Shown here one piece after another: positions 1-12,596 of a stretch of DNA of 64,000 bases. Both the position numbers and the translations under genes were made by a program. The stretch is from assembly GCA_945859605.1 (NCBI GenBank), contig OX243814.1:15018861-15082860 (forward strand), read 5' to 3'. Position 1 is the stretch's first letter; the number at the start of each line of letters is the position of its first letter. A model generated the notes under the pieces. The model did no database searches. It was given only the letters and a program-made list of their open reading frames with translations, and had not been told where the DNA came from. The DNA is from Lumbricus rubellus. Its lineage: Eukaryota > Annelida > Clitellata > Crassiclitellata > Lumbricidae.

Positions 1-15
1 GTTTTAACGCTTCTT

Positions 16-56
16 AGGCGCTATATAAATGTTTCTTAGGCGCTATATAAATGTTT
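16..56 (+). repeat. Tandem duplication of a GCGCTATATAAAT tail
   Basis: TTCTTAGGCGCTATATAAATGT occurs twice in direct succession. The word matches the L2-type LINE/SINE 3' tail found elsewhere in this window. Confidence 0.65.
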
Positions 57-256
57 CCATGGCATTAAATTGATTATTTGTAATAATATTCGACGTGTGT
101 GGTGCACTGGTTGGGGTCGTCTGCACTGAAAAAGGAACGTGTTTGCCTCAGCGCTGGATCTGCGCTAGACGCTTTGCTGAGCGATTAGCGAGGATTAGTA
201 GGCCACATCGAACGGAAGAGTGGAAAAGAAAAGGGGCTAAGACATATAGTGATGAG

Positions 257-414
257 CATGGGCGGAGTTTGTCAGGGGCTAGGGGGGCTAAGCCCCCCAA
301 GAAGGCCCAGATTCAGCTTTTTTACCATTAAAATGGTATCTTTTTCCGAGCTTAGCCCCCAAGAAGGCATTAGCCCCCCCTCCCCCCAAGAACGGAAACC
401 AAACTCCGCCCATG
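257..414. mobile_element. Small hAT-like MITE, GGGGGCTAAGCCCCC-rich
   Basis: CATGGGCGGAGTTT at 257-270 is perfectly mirrored by AAACTCCGCCCATG at 401-414. The flanking octamers GTGATGAG (249-256) and CAGATGAG (415-422) share 6 of 8 bases, as an aged hAT target duplication would. Inside are two CTTAGCCCCCAAGAAGGC-like blocks. Confidence 0.65.
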
Positions 415-697
415 CAGATGAGAGGGTAAAGAAGAAGAGAGGAAGGAATTGGATGTGTAAAGATTGGAAGAGATTGAAGATAGTTAAGATGGATGGAAAG
501 AAAGACAGATAAATGGATGAATTAAAGTAGAGTGACAACAGAGGAGCAAAGAGAGACAGACAGACAGCAGACAGAGAGACAGAGACACAGACAGTCATAT
601 AGAGAAAGAGTGAAGACACACATACAGAGAGGCAGAGAGAGAGACTTATGACAGCGAAATAAAAAAAAAGACAGATACATGTACAGTGGCAGAGACA

Positions 698-825
698 AAG
701 AGAGACATAGACAAAGCGAGACATAGACAAAGAGAGACATAGACAAAGAGAGACAGAGACAAAGAGAGACATAGACAAAGAGAGACATAGACAAAGAGAG
801 ACATAGACAAAGAGAGACGTAGACA
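698..825 (+). repeat. 18-bp tandem repeat (AGAGAGACATAGACAAAG)
   Basis: About seven copies, some with ACAGAG for ACATAG, form the core of a wider purine-rich tract from about 530. Confidence 0.85.
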
Positions 826-829
826 GGCA

Positions 830-1468
830 CCTTGATGTCAAGTGGTTTACGACCAAAGACGCTATAGCCTCTCTAGCGGCGAATAGAATTACGTCAGCGT
901 ATAATCGGATTGAATTAATGCCTATTTAATGCAAGTGAGACAGAGACAGAGAAAGGCGGAGAGAGACAGATGCAGTCAAAAGGACATGCATGCAAGAGCG
1001 CAGAGAGTGGGCAACAGCGACTTAGATAAAGAAAGAGAACCTGCTAGAAAAGATTTATGAGAAGATCAATTGGAGAAGAGAAAAGTGTGCAAAGGAACTG
1101 AAGATCTAAATCATTGAACTAATTAATGATTACTGAAGATGCAAGAATATCAATATGAAGGGCTTGGTGGAAAAAAGACATGCCTATGAAATCATAAAAT
1201 GGAAAGGAAATAAAATCACACAGTCACCGGAAGATGAAGAATAATATTACTTCGCGCAAAGTAAAAGCAATAGAAAGAAATCAAAGTCCATCTGTTGAGA
1301 AAATGGACGTTGGCATGATGTGTTAGATTGGTTAGATTGGTCAGATGAGGAGAGGAAGTGAACAAATGGAAAATGTAAAATACAATGATCGCGAATACAG
1401 ATGTGATGACCATGAGAATAGAAGTAAAACGACTCAACAACTGTTACAGACGGATGACAGACAAAATA
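830..1468. other. No gene seen
   Basis: AT-rich sequence with short purine runs. No repeats or coding signal of note. Confidence 0.5.
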
Positions 1469-1701
1469 TCATAGACAGATATACAAACAGAAAGCGAGAG
1501 GCAGAAGGTCAGACCGACTAACAGACAGACAGACAGACAGACAGACAGGTAGACAGACAGAAAGACAGGCAGACAGACCGAGACAGAGAAAGAGAGAGAA
1601 ACGGAAAGAGAGAGACAGAGAAAGAGAGATACAGAGAGAAACAGAGATATACACTATACAGAGAGACAGAGAGAGACAGAGAGAGCCCGACAGATAGAGA
1701 G

Positions 1702-1780
<79 letters not shown>

Positions 1781-2000
1781 ATGAGAGAGAATGAGAGAGA
1801 GACAGGGAGAGAGTTAGAGAGAGAGAAACAGAGGGAGAGGGACAGAGACAGAGACATAGACAGAGACAAAGACAGAGAGAGAGAGAAACGGAAAGAGAGA
1901 GAGAGACATAGACAGAGACAAAGACAGAGAGAGAGAGAAAGAAACGGAAAGAGAGAGAGAGACAGATACAGAGAAGGAGAGAAACAGAGAAACGAGGAGA
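1469..2000 (+). repeat. Purine-rich (AGAC/AGAG) microsatellite
   Basis: GACA, GAGA and GAGACA runs, including a long pure (GA)n near 1705-1790. All long frames here are low-complexity. Confidence 0.95.
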
Positions 2001-3087
2001 TTCACGACGAACACAGACATACAGAAACATATGTAGACATACAAATATGCATAGAACAGACAAACCAAAAAGACAGACACAACATGTAGTTTTTCTCAAG
2101 TCATACGACGATCGGAAAAGCGGAAGATATCGGCCAACAGACGGAAACGCGATTGGTTTGAAGTGCGTCTTTCATTCAACCATTATCCGGGAAAGATCCG
2201 CCATTGTTTGTACGACAGCTACACAACCTCTCTCCCAGCACCCCCCCCCCAAACCCCCCAGGGAGTCCACAGTTTCTGTCCAAGGAGGGCATTCCCATGA
2301 GACCTGTCGTCGCCACGTCAAGTCAGCGAAACACGCCAACATGACGTCAACATGACGTCTCCTTTATCTAATTGTACAGACGACGACGAGCTAACTGTAT
2401 CCGGCGTATACAGCAGCATCGTAGGATCGTAAATTTCCCATTTTCCAATTTCATGAATACCTGATCCGTCCTCTGCCCCCAACGCGATTCATCCGTCTGA
2501 CGTCCCTGCCTTCCTATCGTCCGATCAGATACCCCCCAACAGTCGGGGCTACTATCATAGAACTCAGAAAGACAGAGACATAGAGACAGAGACAGAGAGG
2601 CAGAGACAGAGAGACAGAGACATAGAGACAGAGACAGAGTTATGCAAGGAATCCTCCGGCAAATCAGTCTTCTCGTCATCATATCTGCCACACATCTCTA
2701 GCCATCACTGCAGAACCTGACTCCCTACATAACCTGAGTGTAGGGCCTAGAGCTGCTCATCAAAATCGTCTCATTGCTTGTCAGATGCAGCTCGTGCAAT
2801 CGATACATGTGCTGTGAAACTAATACGCTGTCAAAATGAACGTGCGGGCGTCGCTACGGCTGAAGCCAGAGGCTGGATCTGAACGGCGAACGCGTTGTGT
2901 ATCGTAAAAGAATCGAGATAGATGCATCGAGACAGAAATGCATGGGGTCGTTGTAGTAATCAACCCAGATCATGATAACTGAGATCGTCGGTAGGCAGTT
3001 AAGATGCTGCAAGGGTAGATATTAGATAAGCAGGTCGATGGTTATATAATGTCGATATAATTAGTAATTAGTAATTTCTATAGCGCC
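2001..3087. other. No gene seen
   Basis: Mixed sequence with a C-rich run near 2235-2265, TGACGTCA at 2342 and a short GAGACA tract. No convincing exon. Confidence 0.5.
2570..2640 (+). repeat. (GAGACA)n microsatellite
   Basis: A short run of GAGACAGAGACATA. Confidence 0.85.
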
Positions 3088-3195
3088 ACAGAGAAAGAGC
3101 GCGAGAGAGAGCGCGAGAGAGAGCGCGCGCGCGAGAGAGAGAGACAGACAGACAGTAACAGACAGTAACAGACAGACAGAGACAGAGAGAACCTG
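3088..3195 (+). repeat. (GAGAGC/GACA)n microsatellite
   Basis: GAGAGCGCGAGA repeats give way to GACAGACAGTAACA repeats. Confidence 0.85.
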
Positions 3196-3199
3196 CCTA

Positions 3200-4239
3200 A
3201 GAGCAGAGAACAGAAAGAAGGAGAAGAAGAAGACTAGATTAGTCTTGGCCAGGCTCATCCGAGCTAGTCCAAACCCTTCTGAATTAAGCTATTCTTAACG
3301 AAACTGGTCAAGACTTGACTTGGCTGGACTAGTTTAGGCCAGTGTTTCACTAGACTATACCAAACTATTATAAATCGACTAGCAAGCTTATTTAGACACA
3401 CAATGACTAAGTGAACAACGACAAACGACAAGGTGATCGGTCTAATAATAATAATAATAATCAAGCATTGTCATCAGCAACCGGAATTAGCAAAGACCTT
3501 GCTTGACTGGGGATGCAGCTGTGGTGTGTTTTCCTTTCATTTCTGTCGTATTCAGGTGTTCAGAATTATTGTCGGCATAGCAAGGCGACTGTTAATTTAC
3601 TGCTGATGCTGTACGACTATGCAAAGTCTCATAAATCTGCAAAATTGTTCATAGGCTATACAATGCATGCTCATGTGCCCAATACCTTAGCGCATACTTC
3701 GTTATTATAGGCTGTCTCTGGAGAAAATACCGTATACGCTGAAAAGGTGCTTTTTAATTTGTACCGATGCAGCATCTCTGTATGACATCGCGAGTAAAAA
3801 AAGTCAACAGCTAAACAATGTGTTACATAGATTAGACAACGCAGTAAAAAGAATTTCGCAGACATTGCCTATACGGTAAAATGCACCGATAAGGAAAGTA
3901 AATAATCGAACGATACAGGCTAATAATGCCTACCTAACCTTAAATGCAACATGATATTCTTTGACATCCTCTAGTGCAATTTTATAAGCGATACCGACTA
4001 ATTTCTACGGTATAATAACACCAATTTCGGACCTTGTTATTGATCATGTCCCTTTGTTCAAATTTCGCAAACTTCCGTTTTTTCTTTCGATCCGAAAGAA
4101 GCCGGTTCACGACCTTTGCTTGACTATTTTCCGGACAACCAATAACATTTTACGTCGCCGATGTTTAAAGAAGATATACCGTTTATTTTAACCAGAAACT
4201 CCTCTTAAATAATGCAGTGCCACTGTTTCAAATCTCCGT
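3200..4239. other. No gene seen
   Basis: AT-rich sequence with a short (TAA)n near 3444. No convincing exon. Confidence 0.5.
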
Positions 4240-4623
4240 CTAATTCCACAGTATTCGTATACGAACACAATGGAGATCCATCTTGCCCAGACGAGGAGTC
4301 CATTTGCAACCTAATGCGCTCAAGGAAACTCGCAGCATAGTCCGGTGTAAACGTAGCCTCCTAGTCTGATACTCGTGGTAGGAATTTTTTAGTTTAGCAT
4401 AATGCAGTCGGACTCCGAGATAATAAATTTCCATCTGGTCGGTCGACTTCTCTGCAAAGTCGAATCTACTGTTCGGGAAGTCCTCGTCCGAGCTCGTTGA
4501 ATCAATGGCTGGATGCACAAATCTCATTCGCCTGAGAGCCAGAGCATCGGCTTCGGCGAGGTCAGCCATTAGGCGAGTGTAACTGATATACACCAACCGA
4601 AGTCCTCTGCTTTTTCGCCGCAT
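4240..4623 (-). CDS. Unrecognised 127-codon open frame
   Basis: An ATG at 4623 opens a frame without low-complexity sequence, containing LMADLAEADALALRRMRF and STSSDEDFPNSRFDFAEK. It ends at TAG 4240. The Asp/Glu-rich segment flanked by basic helices could be a real exon or a transposon gene remnant. No splice sites or homology were recognised, and random frames of this length do occur. Confidence 0.2.
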   Translation of the reverse strand: MRRKSRGLRLVYISYTRLMADLAEADALALRRMRFVHPAIDSTSSDEDFPNSRFDFAEKSTDQMEIYYLGVRLHYAKLKNSYHEYQTRRLRLHRTMLRVSLSALGCKWTPRLGKMDLHCVRIRILWN

Positions 4624-5577
4624 TCAGACATTGTTAGCAAAACGAGAGACAAATTTGGTTAGTCAATCTCATCGTCTTTGCAATTTGCCTAATCTCGTCT
4701 TTCTATGATGGCACGTATCACGATACCTTAGGATATATACTGGGTGGGCAAAAAAAGACTCCTCTAAAAACTTTTACTCCCCCTGTACAGCAAATTTACT
4801 AACGGTAGCAAGTTGTCCATCTTGTAATGGCGCTTGCAAATCATGACTTTTCCTAAAAGTGGCTCTATATAAATTTTAGACTACAATTTCAATCTTGTAT
4901 TTGTAATAATTATTCATCAATGCACCGTCTGGTAATTTATCAGCCCTGAAAGTTACACCATCGTAGGCCTACATTGTTTACATGCATGAACCAAATGAAA
5001 TGTTGAAGCAGAAAGGATAAACACTGGAAGACGTGAATACAAATTATTCAACAACTCATTTCCGTCTCATGAATATTCAGTGGGGTGTTCTGTACGTTAC
5101 TTCGACTGGCTCGACATTGGAATCCTTTCGATTCTTTGGCCTACAGGATAATACGGTTAATTGTCATAATTATTAGACTATAATAAATAATAAATTATAG
5201 GACAGCAACACCTCAAAGTTCAACGCAGAACTGCAGCCAATCACGGCCTTCAGTTCTGCGATTCAATAAGTACAGAAAGAGCATCACTCCCATTATCGCT
5301 CATTTACTAACAACGACATTACCATGACAATGTCTATTTCTGACACGCATTGTAAACACATCGGCCTTGACATGCCGGACCCAGCTCAAGAAGAACAAAT
5401 GAAAATGGATGACAATGAGAATAATTATGACGATAGGATGTGCTGGTAATTTATGACGATATTCTACACTGGTTGGTGCGGAACTAGGCATCCGTTCACG
5501 ACGCAGATCCTCTGCTTTTGCAAAGCAAAGTTTCTGCGGAGCTGCTCGAAGCAAACTGATGAATAATGAAAGACAGC
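4624..5577. other. No gene; possible one-ended MITE
   Basis: TACTGGGTGGGCAAAAAAAG near 4738 looks like a mariner-type MITE terminus, but no partner end was found. Confidence 0.3.
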
Positions 5578-5665
5578 AACTGACAATATTGATGATGATG
5601 ATGACGAGGAGGAGGGCGTGGAGGAGGAGGATTAAGAGGAGGAGGAGGAGGAAGAGGAGGAGGAG
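5578..5665 (+). repeat. (GAT)n to (GGA)n trinucleotide tract
   Basis: GATGATGATGATGACGAGG continues into a GGAGGAGGA run. Confidence 0.85.
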
Positions 5666-5754
5666 ACGAGATAAAAGGACCAACATCAGACAAACAAAAG
5701 GATTAGGCCTACTATTATTAGTATAATTCTCCTAGTTATAATAATATATATTAA

Positions 5755-5945
5755 GTATCATTGCTTGTTGTTATTATAAAAATTATTATAAAAATTATTA
5801 TGAAAATTATTATTATTATTGTTGTTGTTATTTTTATTGTTATTGCTATTGCTATTGCTATTGTTATTGTAATTAATATTATAATATTTTTAGTATTATT
5901 ATTATTATTATTATTAGGACTATTATTAGGACTATTATTACTATA
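5755..5945 (+). repeat. (ATT)n-rich tract
   Basis: ATTATT, GTTATT and GCTATT triplets dominate. Confidence 0.85.
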
Positions 5946-6349
5946 ATTATTACCAATACATGTAACATGGTCCCTTCTAAATTTAGTTGACATCCTCCAC
6001 TATCACTCAATTAACATTTCAGTTTGCCAGAGTCATGGCACAACCGTAAGTTACTAACAACAATCACAACAACAATAGATAGGCCATAACAAATATGATA
6101 GTAAAGAGAATAATGGTCGGCGTTTAATGGAACTGGTCTTGTATGATATAATATGAAGGAAAGCAACAGCGTTCGCAGCTGGACAATCGTTGGATATGTT
6201 ATGGACGAAGAGAAGAAGATGTAGGAAGGATTGGAAGGATTCGATGAGTCTGTGGAGACCATTCGATGCTGATGACTTCGCGCTGTCCATGTATGCGATT
6301 GAGTAATGCATCGCTCTGCTGCAGATCTGTGAAGAGGCGTTCTGATGGG

Positions 6350-6440
6350 TACTTGCACAAACAAGCACACATGCACACACATGCAAGCACATGCAAGCAC
6401 ATGCAAGCACGCATGCACACACACGCACACACACACAAAT
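6350..6440 (+). repeat. CA-rich tract (ACACATGCAAGC repeats)
   Basis: GCACATGCAAGC units are followed by (CA)n. Confidence 0.8.
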
Positions 6441-6669
6441 CAAATCAATCTTTCTTCATAGACTGAACTAACACCTACACCAACACATAGACGCACACAC
6501 CCATTCACTATGTTTATCTCTTATTAACGTAGACGCATGCTCACAGTACCAACTGACACAGATTTCCTTCTTCTGTATTAATATAGTAGGCTATAATTTT
6601 ATGTCACTTTGTTTCTATCTCGTCTGCACTACACTCTTACACAACACCCACACGCTTCTCTCTGCGTGA

Positions 6670-6855
6670 TTCTCAATCTTTGTTTGTCTCCCTGTCTCTC
6701 TCTGTCTTTCTGTCTCTGTCGGCCTCTGTCTTTCTGTCTCTGTCTCTTCTGCCTCTGTCTTTCTGTCTCTGTCTATGTCTGCCTCTGTGCATGTGTGTAG
6801 GTGTGTAGGTATGTGTCTGTCTGTCTGCCTGCCTCTCTCTCTCTTTCTCTTCTGC
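6670..6855 (+). repeat. Pyrimidine-rich (CTGT/CTCT)n tract
   Basis: TCTGTCTCTGTC repeats, the opposite strand bias to the tracts in the first 3 kb. Confidence 0.9.
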
Positions 6856-6859
6856 ACAC

Positions 6860-7751
6860 GCACACATTCAGATCCACCTGCTTCAAGCTGCCTGGCGAGA
6901 CCACCATCAGAAACGAATAAAACGACAGTAAACACCTTTTCACAGAAAGTGCGAATTATATATATAACATATCAAACATAGGTCTATATGTAATAGTTAT
7001 CGGAATGTTACAGCAGATTCTACTTTAGCCATTCGTATGCGCATTGCGCAATAAAAACAATATGCCCTGCTATTTAAATTGTTTTATTGCATTTAAGCCA
7101 AATTAAAGTATCTGCCACAACGCATGTGAACCGGAATTCCTGGAGGATTGGAAACGGTAGCTGAACACAAAAGTTTCCTTTTCTAGCTCTAACTTTACAT
7201 GCACTTACAATTATTGCAGACTGTCCACAGTGACCGAATCATCTGTCCGATGGGGCCACGTCCTGTGCTTTCTCAATGGGGTCATGACCAGATTTGCCCT
7301 TGAGCCGAAAGCATATTAGCCTACGTGGGCCTCATGAGTTTACACACAAAAATTCTAATTGTAGCTCGGAATCTAACAATTCACCTGTGTAACTTGTAGC
7401 CAGTTGCGCTTGTGACAACTAGATTTGTTCAATTACATGCATGGTTGATTGCTTGATACTTGACCCACTGCATTGCGTACAACCGAGATTCAAGCAAATT
7501 GAGTATTGCGCATTATCATCAGGTCCACTGCGTATGAAATACAATGTATAATTGTATATATTCGTATCGTATCAGAAGCAAACGTGAACGAAGAGACAGT
7601 GATACATGCAGGTGCTATCACATTGAATCCGTAATATGCATGCTCCCACTATTCACTATTATAACGACTCAGCAACGGTCTATTATATCCTATAGCGTAT
7701 AATTATATCGACCTAGCCTCAACACAATTTGTCAGGCTTATATATATATAT
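6860..7751. other. No gene seen
   Basis: Unremarkable AT-rich sequence. Confidence 0.5.
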
Positions 7752-7988
7752 ATGTAAGTATGTATGTATGTATGTATGTATGTATGTATGTATGTATGTA
7801 TGTATGTATGTATGTATGTATGTATGTATGTATGTATGTATGTATGTATGTATGTATGTATGTATGTATGTATGTATGTATGTATGTATGTATGTATGTA
7901 TGTATGTATGTATGTATGTATGTATGTATACGTATGTATGTATGTATGTATGTATGTATGTATGTATGTATGTATGTATGTATGTATA
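7752..7988 (+). repeat. (TATG)n array
   Basis: About 58 copies of TATG with one internal TATACG interruption. All frames translate as YVCM repeats and are not genes. Confidence 0.97.
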
Positions 7989-8418
7989 TTATGTCATTAT
8001 GTATGTATGTATAGGCTATTTATATATGTATTGTATACAAATATAATTATACAGTCGACGTAGTTACAACAGATAGGCCTACGACCAATCAAATAACGAC
8101 CGTATACTCAGAGGACGGGCGTTAATGTCTGTGATATATACGGGCGAGTTGCGCTTCGAACCCATCACGGCTGGTGGGCGAAAAATCATAATAATTATGA
8201 TGATACTCAGGTGAAGGATTTCGCAAGTAATGACTGCGTGCGTGCATCAGATAATGGCGCTTGTAGAGCTTAATAAGCGAGTTCTATAATACATTGTACG
8301 TAATGCATTACGTGAGAAAAAAACTGTCAATGAAACCAATAATCATTATAGCATAATAATCAGATATATATGTATATATTATTGTATATGATTTTATATT
8401 ATATATTAATTTTTATAT
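7989..8418. other. No gene seen
   Basis: AT-rich. CGCTTCGAACCCATCAC near 8152 resembles a B box but lacks the rest of a tRNA or SINE. Confidence 0.4.
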
Positions 8419-8742
8419 AAGTGGTTCCCAACCTTTTTTTACTTTGAGGTCACTTTTTCTAATTTGGAGGACACAAGGCCACTTTTTCCTTAGTTGAAGG
8501 ACATTATTGGGTCACTAGGCTTAAATTTAATTAACTAAAAGCATAGGTCTATAGAATCCTTATAATCGAATCAAATTAGAATTTATCAACGTCATAATAA
8601 AAAATAATTTGCTATAGAAAATAACTCTGTAGGCCTATTCTATCCTGTACAAATTGTCAATTTTTTCATATATATTTTTTTAATTCTTTGGGAGATGAGG
8701 GCCAATTTTTAGGCCTGGCGGGCCACGGGTTGGGAACCACTG
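8419..8742. mobile_element. hAT-type MITE
   Basis: AGTGGTTCCCAACC at the left and GGTTGGGAACCACTG at the right form the inverted repeats of a widespread animal hAT MITE group. Internal GGTCACTTTTTC and GGGCCAC blocks also fit. The flanks TTTTATAT and CTCTACAT agree at 5 of 8 positions and differ only by T/C changes, consistent with an old 8-bp target duplication. Confidence 0.75.
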
Positions 8743-8943
8743 CTCTACATGGTTAATGTCTCATGGTCCGTCATGGAGGCTGAAAACCGAATCCTCCGAG
8801 TTACACGGTGAGCGCCATAACGAGTCGGCTACCCTGTATCGCACTTAAAAGGGATTGGCGCTTCTGCGGTGTATAATAGCTGATGAATGACACGTCAGAT
8901 AAATGCATGCGAAGGTGCATTAGTGCGTGCTTTTATTATCTTC

Positions 8944-10274
8944 CAGGGGCGGATCCAGGATTTTTGGTTAGGGGGGGCGTAAATACTACCATCCAATCCC
9001 GTAAATATATTTATATAAATATATATATATATATGTGTGTGCTTAAGGTGCAAAAAAAGTGTCAGGATGCCGTATTGTAGGCCTAATTGGTCGTCAGTGG
9101 CGGCGCCGAAGGCGGGAAGTTGCGAGTGCCGAAGGCACGAAGCCCATCCCGACTAGGGGGTCTGAGGGAGCGTCGTAAGCTCCCCCAGCGGGGTCTGGGG
9201 CGGAGCCCCAGCGACCAGCGCATTTTTGGCTGTTTCGACCTTAAATGGAGCCATTTTAGGCTCTTGTTTGCCAGCTATTTGTGAACGACAAAGTCGCGAA
9301 ATTTTTAAGAATAAGTCGTTTTTCAGTGTCGCAAGCTACCTGGATAAGAATACAAATAAAAATGTTATTGTAAAAGAGAAAGGTTTTGTGTTTACAGTTA
9401 GCTCCCCCAGCGGGGTCCGGGGGCGGAGCCCCAGCGACCAGCGCATTTTTGGCTGTGTCGATCTCAAATGGAGCCATTTTTAGGCAGTCATGGCCGGTCG
9501 TCCGTAACTGCATGGACGCCGTCCATGCAGTCATGGACGACCGTCCTGGTAGTGCTGGCCAAATAAGTCATATATAGGACGGCGTCCTGCCTCGAACATA
9601 AGTGCCAGGATGCCGTCCATGACCGTCCTGGCACACTTTAAGCCCTGTAAATATATATGAAATTAGATCACGCCACACTATAATGATCCTTTTTATAGAA
9701 AATGTTTTGGAACTTTTAAAAAATATATAGTTTCTCATATAAAACCACTGGTCTCCACTTAAGGTTAACAGTGAAACGATTATAAATCAGTTATCGGTTT
9801 TGATCATGCAACACTTGATTCAAAAAGGAAATAATTAAGTGTCACATGCCAGTGGATTAAGCAGTGTCATTCTCCTTGGATGCTTTCTGGCGTAGGCCTT
9901 GATAATGTCATCAATGTCTAACTTGATGTCCTTGTGGACAAACAATAAAACGAGTGCATTATATCTGTCCTCGTTCATTGTACTTCGGAAACACGACTTC
10001 ACAAATCGCAGACTAGAATTTGCTCGTTCAACACTGCAAGCCGTGACATACATGTAAGTGAGCAGCAAAATGTGAATTATTGTGGTAATATTTGGATACA
10101 TACATTGCAATACGGTAAGAGCGCTCCATTCTGCCGGTCCAGCTAGGTCTACTTCAAACATCCTATTCCCAAGTTGCAATTATATTAGTTTTAGGTCAGC
10201 TTAGTTTGAGAACATTTGCTGCAGGTTTAGGGGGGGGCGTACGCCGGCTCCGCCCCCCTCTGAATCCGCGCCTG
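8944..10274 (-). mobile_element. Decayed hAT transposon
   Basis: The left end CAGGGGCGGATCCAG and the right end CTGAATCCGCGCCTG are imperfect inverted repeats of hAT type. TCTTC abuts both ends (8939-8943, 10275-10279), only part of the 8-bp duplication expected. Inside are a transposase C-terminal remnant on the - strand and a direct repeat (9180-9260 versus 9402-9485, starting CTCCCCCAGCGGGGTC). A palindrome-rich GGACGG/CCGTCC stretch lies at 9490-9640. Most of the transposase is missing. Confidence 0.75.
9835..10170 (-). pseudogene. hAT transposase C-terminal (dimerisation) domain remnant
   Basis: On the - strand the frame includes HILLLTYMYVTACSVERANS, followed by SLRFVKSCFRSTMNEDRYNA and LVLLFVHKDI. 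The pattern CSxERxxSxLRxxKxxxRSTM then RxxxLxLLxxH is the hAT C-terminal dimerisation domain. It is most like the subgroup related to the 52-kDa repressor of the inhibitor of the protein kinase (THAP12). It lies just inside the right terminal repeat, as expected for an element transcribed on the - strand. The remainder, including the N-terminal part and the catalytic core, is absent. The stop TAA at 9835-9837 follows LACDT. Confidence 0.8.
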
Positions 10275-10620
10275 TCTTCTGTGGTCACAACGTATGCGCG
10301 GATGCCGTATATGCGGGCAGTTACATGTACATGTAGGCTGTGGAGTGTGGATATGCCGTATAGGCTATGCGGGCAGTTAGGCTGTGGATATTATAGTGCC
10401 CTTCTGGGAATATGACAGACCGGTCAGGCCAAATAATGAGTTATACGGTACGTTATTAAACCTGATACTTTCAAGTGGTGTGCTTACATGTACAGTGTAT
10501 AGTAGGCCTATAGATCATATGCATTATGCAGTGCTGAATATACAATATACAATACACACATATATAACGTGTTTGCTTTTTGGGTGCTGTGTATGGATGC
10601 ACAGTTGCACACGTACTGTA

Positions 10621-10827
10621 CAGGGTGGATCGTCAAAACAATGGGTTGGCTCACTAAAAATGATAACCTTTGTTCTGTTGTAAGTGCTTTGTTGAAAATT
10701 GTCCGTTTTTTTAATAGATAGGCCTATAAATCATCCTTAAGCCTGTAACACGTGATTTAAACATTCTTATTTCTGGACAAAATATCGTAAAAAATGTTGA
10801 CGATCACCTTTTTTTTAGCCCACCCTG
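10621..10827. mobile_element. Tc1/mariner-type MITE
   Basis: CAGGGTGG at the left and CCACCCTG at the right are flanked by TA on both sides (10619-10620 and 10828-10829). The 207-bp length, AT-rich interior and TA target fit a mariner-derived MITE. Confidence 0.7.
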
Positions 10828-11454
10828 TATATGCAAAAGACAATGCACATTGATATCGATTTCTCTACAGTCCATTTACCCGTACACAGTCGTCAATATA
10901 ATATGTAAGTCTATACTGCATGTACTTAGAGTCCTAATTGAAAGCGAACCGACGTATATTTTGTAAGGGAGTGCCTTTTACTATTGGTTTATGTCCGTGC
11001 GCACCATTTTGGATTATAAACTTAGCAATTAAGGCTGGAACAGCAGTGGCCGCCCTTTCGACATTATAATCGACACTGCTACTTCTGTCGCTTCGTCAGA
11101 GGCATAAAACTTCCCGAGTTACAGCAATGGGTTTTATGGAGATATAAACAAGACACTGAGTTTGTCCGAGTAAAAGAGACTTATAGACTTTACAACAGGA
11201 ATCGCCCAGCCATGAACTGAAAGGCGCGCAGTTTGTTTCATGGCGCAGAAGAATGAGGAACAGTTTCCGTCGTGCAGAAATTGTGCCGAGCCTTTCTCGA
11301 ATTTCACCAAAATGACTGACAGAAATAGATTTTTTTAAAGCCACACTGTTAAATCGTAATTTTCATAATTTTCATAATCGTAAAAATAGAGGGAGTCATC
11401 ATCATAATTATCACCATAATCATTGTCATCATCATGGTCATAATTAGGCCTATT
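10828..11454. other. No gene seen
   Basis: Unremarkable sequence between a MITE and an (ATC)n tract. Confidence 0.5.
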
Positions 11455-11705
11455 ATCGCCATAGTCTTTCTCATCATCATAATATTATCACCATAATCAT
11501 TGTCATCGTCATGGTCATCATTACTATCGATATAGTCTTTCTCGTGGTCGTCGTTGTTATCATCATGGTCATCATCATCATCATCATCATCATCGCCATG
11601 ATCATCACCATGATCATAGTCAACATCAACATCATCATAAGTAGACCTTTAACTATATAATCGGCATCATTATCCTCAATGAAATCATCATCAGCATCAT
11701 CATCA
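11455..11705 (+). repeat. (ATC)n-rich tract
   Basis: ATCATC and GTCATC triplets, with a pure run near 11570-11595. Confidence 0.85.
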
Positions 11706-11984
11706 GATGTCCTTGATCTTAAAGTCCTCAATTGTAAGAATCACAATGCAGTCCTCCTTTTGCCGTTAACACTAACCATGCAATTGGTGTAGCCTACACG
11801 GAAGCCATGTATACTTGTATACATATATAATATATAATACCCAATACGTAATATGGGCTTGAGTATTCACACTGTTCCAGAAGATATCGTTGTAAAAATC
11901 ACAAAAATATAAAAATTATAGGTCCACTGCTAAACACGACAAATAATTTCAGGGTGAACTGCGAGACAATCTATTCATTCATTC

Positions 11985-12025
11985 ATTAGATGCATTTATA
12001 TAGCGCCTCTTCAAGGGACTACTCT
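11985..12025 (-). mobile_element. SINE/LINE 3' tail fragment
   Basis: GCATTTATATAGCGCCTCTT is the reverse of the AGGCGCTATATAAATGC-type tail, adjoining (ATTC)n. Confidence 0.55.
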
Positions 12026-12055
12026 ATTGACGAATAACAGTAAAGAGGGTCCACA

Positions 12056-12170
12056 ATGTGCGTATCTCTGTGTGTGTGTGAGTGCGTGCGTTTGTGTGCG
12101 TGCGTTTGTGTGCGTGTGTGTGTGCGTGTGTGTGTATATGTGTATGTGTGTGCGTATGCGTGTGTATACA
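12056..12170 (+). repeat. (GT)n-rich tract
   Basis: GTGTGTGCGTGCGTTTGTGTG-type repeats. Confidence 0.88.
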
Positions 12171-12337
12171 ATATGGCCACCATACATGTATTCGTCGTAC
12201 TGAACCATGCTGCATACAACAGTTGCTTTTCTTTGCGGATATACTGAGGAGATCAAGTCAGTTCTAATCAGATGGCGGAGACTATACGCTGCACTCTCGC
12301 ATTAGTTACTAGGACAAGATTAGAACAGATGGACAAA

Positions 12338-12596
12338 TGGAAACCCGTTAATAAAGGCACGCAAGAAAGGGAAACTATAGAGTGAGTGGGCTATAGTGAG
12401 ATATAGAGAGATAGATACAGAACTGAAAACCCGTTAATAAAAGCACGTAAGAAGGGAAACTATAGAGTGAGTGGGCTATAGTGAGATATAGAGAGATAGA
12501 TACAGAACTGAAAACCCGTTAATAAAAGCACGTAAGAAGGGAAACTATAGAGTGAGTGGGATATAGTGAGATACAGAAAGATAGATAGGCCTAGCC
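12338..12596 (+). repeat. ~85-bp tandem triplication
   Basis: AAACCCGTTAATAAA recurs at 12341, 12427 and 12512 with the intervening AGAAGGGAAACTATAGAGTG and GATATAGAGAGATAGATA blocks. The second and third copies are nearly identical. Confidence 0.9.

Noticed and set aside
272..856. 194-codon - strand frame
   Set aside because: It is the translation of the AGAC microsatellite and a MITE; the composition is Ser/Leu/Cys/Val only.
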